Positions 8,764 through 11,821 of a stretch of 11,821 nt of DNA are shown here, piece after piece (positions within the stretch are counted from its first letter, which is position 1; each line of letters starts with the position of its first letter). Where the stretch lies: the NCBI GenBank assembly GCA_009602725.1, contig WELB01000066.1:365062-376882 (forward strand). Direction: 5' to 3'. The translations under genes and the position numbers were made by a program. This stretch comes from Spirogloea muscicola (taxonomy: Eukaryota; Streptophyta; Zygnematophyceae; Spirogloeales; Spirogloeaceae). The notes under the pieces were generated by a model. It was given only the letters and a program-made list of their open reading frames with translations, was not told the origin of the DNA and made no database searches.

Positions 8764-9558
8764 ATGGCGGCGAAGGGGCGGAAGAAGAAGCTGCGGCAGC
8801 AGCAGCGGCGGGGCCGCGACCCGGCGGCCATGGATACGTTCTCTGACGGGCCCCCGCACTCGCCCCAAGGTCCGCGCCCGGCGCCGACCGCCCGCCCTAA
8901 ACCTAATATCAAACCCAAAGTCAGGAGAAGAGGGATGTGAACCCTTGACCTTGTCTTCCAAGTCCTGGCGTGGAAGAGTCTTTGCAGTAAATGCATTTAC
9001 TGCAAGAACCCTTGCCCCTGGAGCCAACACACCAGCTTGAGAGAAAAATGTTATCTCGATGTTATTCATAGCACAGGGGCCCTTGTAGCAACTTGATTAC
9101 GTGGTCGTGACCACGTTGTACTCTTGGTTGACAGCCATGGACGTCGGTCAAGAGGTGGCCTTCAAAGGGGCGCACAGCGCCACTGGTGGCTCTGGCGTCC
9201 GGTACGCAGCTCGCTGGAATTGCTTCTACACATCAATGCTCACGACTTTGTGCGTCCTCTGCTGTCTTACATAATCCATGTAGACATTATGCACAAATTC
9301 CGAAGTCTGGTATGCTGAACTTCAATCAATCACACCTTAGTCTATGGACCCCAACAGTGTTCAGTCCACCAGGTTAAGTGTAGATGGGCGTGTCTGTGCA
9401 GGGACAAGGCGCTGGGGCCGCAGAAGCGGAAGGTGGTGAAGCTGCGGAAGAAGAAGGCGACAGCCAAGGCGCTGGCCAATGGCGAAAAACGAGAGACGAG
9501 GGCCGCGAAGCAGCGCGCCAAGCTGATGCGGGCAGTGGCGGCCAAGCAGCTCTACTAG
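8764..9558 (+). CDS. Small lysine/arginine-rich conserved-type protein, three exons, possibly nucleolar
   Basis: Exons 8764-8869, 9135-9201 and 9402-9558 join in phase to 330 bases, 109 residues plus TAG. The ATG sits in a strong Kozak-like context (gccATGg). The N-terminus is MAAKGRKKKLRQQQRRGR, a nuclear-localisation-like cluster. A short acidic/neutral middle follows (AMDTFSDG, then MDVGQEVAFKGAHS). The last 50 residues are a basic, probably helical region (PQKRKVVKLRKKKATAKA) ending in AKQLY. No catalytic motif is visible. The layout (basic start, short AMD-type middle, Lys-rich helix, terminal AKxLY) resembles a small uncharacterised plant protein family that I recall only vaguely, so no name is given. 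The exon 1 donor (gtccgc) is weak, but it is the only one I found that keeps phase, and the same hexamer is used in the receiver gene to the right. Translation could instead start at the ATG in exon 2 (9137). Confidence 0.62.
8982..9005. repeat. Perfect 24-base palindrome in intron 1 of the small basic protein gene
   Basis: Left arm ttgcagtaaatg (8982-8993) is the exact reverse complement of right arm catttactgcaa (8994-9005), centred on atgcat with no spacer. The symmetry stops at both ends. It is well inside the 8870-9134 intron. Confidence 0.85.
9099..9116. repeat. Inverted repeat of two G-box-like ACGTGG elements
   Basis: acgtggtc (9099-9106) and gaccacgt (9109-9116) are exact reverse complements with a 2-base spacer. 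The site lies about 20 bases before the 3' splice site of the same intron. Each arm carries ACGTGG, the core that plant bZIP and bHLH factors bind. Confidence 0.6.
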
Positions 9559-9804
9559 GCCTTAGCCGCATTCAGGCGGCTCAATGGTTGCCGTCTCCCA
9601 GCAGTGCCACACTAGGTTCCTTAGTCATTTTACAGATTCAATGGTGAGCCCTTCCACATTCATTCCCAACTCAAGGCATCTGCTGTTGAACGTTCTCTCA
9701 AGCTCCAAAATGGAGCAAATAGACAAAATCAGGCAGACAATGCGGAGTAGAGACTTCTAAGGCATGGTGTAATTGATCCCATGAATAGAGAGTGTCAGCC
9801 ACTG

Positions 9805-9809
9805 TGTAA
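9805..9809 (+). terminator. UGUAA-type polyadenylation signal for the small basic protein gene
   Basis: TGTAA lies about 250 bases after the stop at 9558 and just before a stable hairpin. UGUAA is the usual poly(A) signal in chlorophyte algae (established for Chlamydomonas and relatives). Its use here depends on the organism really being one. Confidence 0.4.
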
Positions 9810-9812
9810 ACG

Positions 9813-9860
9813 CCAGACCTGAGCTAGTAGACTGTGGTCTACTAGCTCTCTAAAGTCTGG
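9813..9860. repeat. Long imperfect hairpin with a 12-bp perfect stem
   Basis: gagctagtagac (9821-9832) and gtctactagctc (9837-9848) pair perfectly around a tgtg loop. Outer arms ccagac (9813-9818) and gtctgg (9855-9860) extend the stem after an internal loop. An alternative outer pairing is aacgccag (9809-9816) with ctggcgtt (9881-9888). The site is intergenic, between convergent genes. Confidence 0.8.
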
Positions 9861-10401
9861 TTGGTCCTGAGTTGCCCACACTGGCGTTGAGCGAGCCATT
9901 GTGCCATGGCATCACTTCACAGTCAGCATGGCCTACGGGCTGTGCAACATGTACTGAACAGCAGATACTGTTCTGCAAGAGTCATGCAAGAGTTCTGCAA
10001 ATAATCATGGACATGTGCACCCACCACAATACAGCATGCCCTGCTAGCTTCATCCTCGTGTTACTGTGAGGAGACTTGCAGCAGCATAACTGCAGGCTGC
10101 TCGCACTCAAAGACTTCGACATCAGAGACCCCAACTCCGAATGCTTGGTCAATGCCAGGGAGACATTGATGAGTCTTGCATGAGCACATGGCAGACGGCA
10201 TGCGGCAGGGCGCAGTACCGGATGCAAAGAATGGAAGTGAGTTGGAGAATAAGCGATCGAGCGACTCTAGAGTGGATGCGGAGCGCAGTGAGGACGCCGG
10301 GTGCAAGCGGCCATCTTTGGCGGCGCGGCCGCCGACGACGGCGCGACAGAGATGGCGGCTTGCGCCACTGGCGTCGTTCTCACCGACGCCGCAGCCAATC
10401 A

Positions 10402-11821
10402 TCAGGGCTTGCGGCCTTCTACACCATAGCGCGCCAGCAGCTGGACCAGCTTGTCACGCGACAGGGGCTGTGCCACACACCGCATAAGATGCCATTATCG
10501 TCAGCCTCGCAACATCCCCATTGTAAAGGGGTCATAGAGTTCCTTTCGCATATGGATTCGCAAACATGTCCCGAGTGCCAGGAAGCAAGCGGCAGCTGCA
10601 GCTCAGCATGGGGGGCAGACAGCAGGCAGAGAAAGACGATATGGTCTCTGGACTGAATCGGAATGAGGAATACGGAATAAAATGGTCCACTGCTGGCTAA
10701 GTCAGGGTCAGGTTGAGGAGTGCGTACCTTGGTTTGAAATTCGTCAACACCAGCCTCGAAGAAAAGGTCACGGTCTGACTGCAACGAGTTGCCCGTCAGC
10801 GCAATGATTGGCGTTTTGATGCCAAGCAGCCGAATCTGACGCGTCGCCTGCACTCGCAGCCAGCAGCAACCGAGACTCGGGTGCCAGTCAGCATTTGTGC
10901 TCTGCAAGGGCGTTGGAATGCATGCCCAGGAGACGAGCACTGCTGTTCGAGCATTGAGCTCAGGCAGCGCAGCTCAAGCTTCAAGCTCGCTCCTCCCAAA
11001 GTCGAGGTCAATGGCGTCATACACTTTGTCAAAATTTCAAAAGCACCTGCCCTACATGGCCAGTCCGTCAGGATGTACACCACTGCTGTGACCATATTAG
11101 CAAGACCAAGAATGCTACGGGGGACGTTCAGCAAGAAATTCATGGGTGACGTGGCCAAGAGCAAGGCTGGCGGGCGGACCTCGTGGCCGTCCATGACGGG
11201 CATCTCCTTGTCCATGAGCACGAGGTCATACACGGCGCCGGAGCGGAAGAGCTCCACAGCCACTGCGCCATTCTCTGCCTCGTCGCAGTGCAGGTTCAGC
11301 TTCTGCAGCACCTTCCGCAGGATGATCTGCAGGAGCATGCCAGCTTAAGGATCGCTTCTCCTTCTCACTGTGTCCTCACCGACGCCCTCTCCCTCTGTCC
11401 TCCCTGAGGACTTATGGACGGCACCACAGGACGACAGCGGCAAATGGGGCGCACGGGTTCACTGGCACTCACTCTATTGATCTCGGTGTCCTCGACCAGC
11501 AGCACCCGCCGCTTGCTGCCACTGCCGCTGCTGCTGCCGCCAGTGCCACCGCCTTCGTAGCTCTTGCTTGCCCAGCCGCTGCTGAGGGACCGCTGGTATA
11601 CGCTGCCGCCGGCTCTGGTGCTGGGCGCCGCCAAAGAGCCTCGCAGAGCTGCCATTGCCTCGAGCCGCGACTCCGCCGGCAGGCTGCTCGCACGCGCCAG
11701 TCCGCCGCCACTGCCACCGCCGTCCGGCCTCCTGGACGGCCGTGCCGTCGCTAAGCGCCGCTCGGCGTTGACGCCGACGGCTAGCGGCAGCCGGGACCGC
11801 GGCGACGGGTCGCCGGCGGCC
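10402..11821 (-). CDS. C-terminal receiver (REC) domain of a two-component response regulator or hybrid histidine kinase, 5' partial
   Basis: Receiver domains take a phosphoryl group from a kinase histidine onto an aspartate. Exons in transcript order: 11821-11473 (open to the window edge), 11326-11180, 10847-10728, 10467-10402 with TGA. The first gives about 116 residues of Ala/Gly/Ser/Arg-rich linker, then the domain starts: RRVLLVEDTEINR holds the acidic pair. Next come DLVLMDKEMPVMDGHE with the phospho-acceptor Asp (LMD), IIALTGN with the conserved Thr, and DEFQTKPLSRDKLVQLL with the conserved Lys. All catalytic residues are present. The protein ends about 16 residues after the Lys-Pro pair, so no output domain follows. 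This fits the C-terminus of a hybrid kinase or a receiver-only (type-C-like) regulator; the part outside the window decides. One donor is the weak gtccgc at 11179, but the joined frame HE-ATRQIR is exactly as expected. Confidence 0.9.

Larger units (their letters stand above)
9559..10401. other. Convergent 3' region between the small basic protein and receiver-domain genes
   Basis: The region holds the 3' UTRs of both genes. I see a TGTAA signal at 9805-9809 (plus), a long hairpin at 9813-9860, and direct repeats of ttctgcaa around 9970-10000. GC-rich sequence at 10290-10390 lies past the receiver gene's stop and is probably its 3' UTR. The open frames here have no recognisable domain. A 113-codon minus-strand frame starts on the last base of the receiver gene's stop (TGATG), but I do not call it a gene. 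Confidence 0.65.

Noticed and set aside
8933-8943. tRNA B-box-like sequence (GGTTCACATCC on the minus strand)
   Set aside because: One mismatch to the consensus, no A-box at the right distance and no cloverleaf. Not a tRNA or clear SINE.
8626-9069. Overlapping 100-147 codon frames on both strands around exon 1 of the small basic protein
   Set aside because: They arise from CGG-rich DNA, give Ala/Pro/Arg low complexity, and do not splice to anything recognisable.
10061-10402. 113-codon minus-strand frame overlapping the receiver gene stop (TGATG)
   Set aside because: Stop-start overlap has no meaning for a spliced nuclear gene without re-initiation evidence, and the frame has no motif. Kept as probable 3' UTR.
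10141-10656. 171-codon plus-strand open frame
   Set aside because: It lies antisense to the last exon of the receiver gene and its 3' UTR, is arginine-rich low complexity in the middle, and shows no domain. It is a shadow.
10402-11821. Recent bacterial transfer of the receiver gene
   Set aside because: It has three spliceosomal introns with in-phase junctions and composition like the other genes here. Receivers are normal in algal and plant genomes.

Overview
This window is eukaryotic nuclear DNA, most likely from a green alga; species cannot be resolved. All four genes are interrupted by many short introns (about 100 to 475 bases, GT...AG). The eRF3 reads closest to the plant-type protein as I recall it. 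One product starts with a Ser/Ala/Arg-rich chloroplast-transit-like leader. Plant-type telomere motifs (CCCTAAA) occur twice, and G+C is moderate with very GC-rich promoter patches. I assembled the gene models by hand, requiring intact reading phase and recognisable family motifs across each junction.

Layout: (1) 1-3381, plus strand: the last nine exons of the translation termination GTPase eRF3, with the 5' part outside the window. (2) 3382-4985: convergent intergenic DNA with a G-run, a 36-39 bp tandem repeat and a hairpin, and no convincing gene. (3) 7919-4986, minus strand: a complete ten-exon gene for a plastid-type CPBP/ABI (CAAX protease-like) membrane protein of 482 residues. (4) 7920-8763: a GC-rich divergent promoter region shared with the next gene, holding a telo-box-like motif, a CGG-rich leader and a probable 5' UTR splice donor for the CPBP gene. 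(5) 8764-9558, plus strand: a three-exon gene for a small lysine-rich protein of 109 residues, probably nuclear or nucleolar. (6) 9559-10401: convergent 3' region with a UGUAA-type poly(A) signal and a strong hairpin. (7) 11821-10402, minus strand: the 3' end of a gene whose product ends in a complete two-component receiver domain after a long low-complexity linker.

The genes form no operon or obvious pathway. They alternate as two convergent pairs around one divergent promoter. I did not find a new multi-gene system. The most interesting signals are a duplicated 3' splice site in eRF3 intron 3 carrying a telomere-like in-frame stop, a stop-free 84-base intron-like segment in the CPBP gene, a 24-base perfect palindrome and a 12-bp-stem hairpin in non-coding DNA, and frequent splice donors with C at position +3 or starting GTAC.
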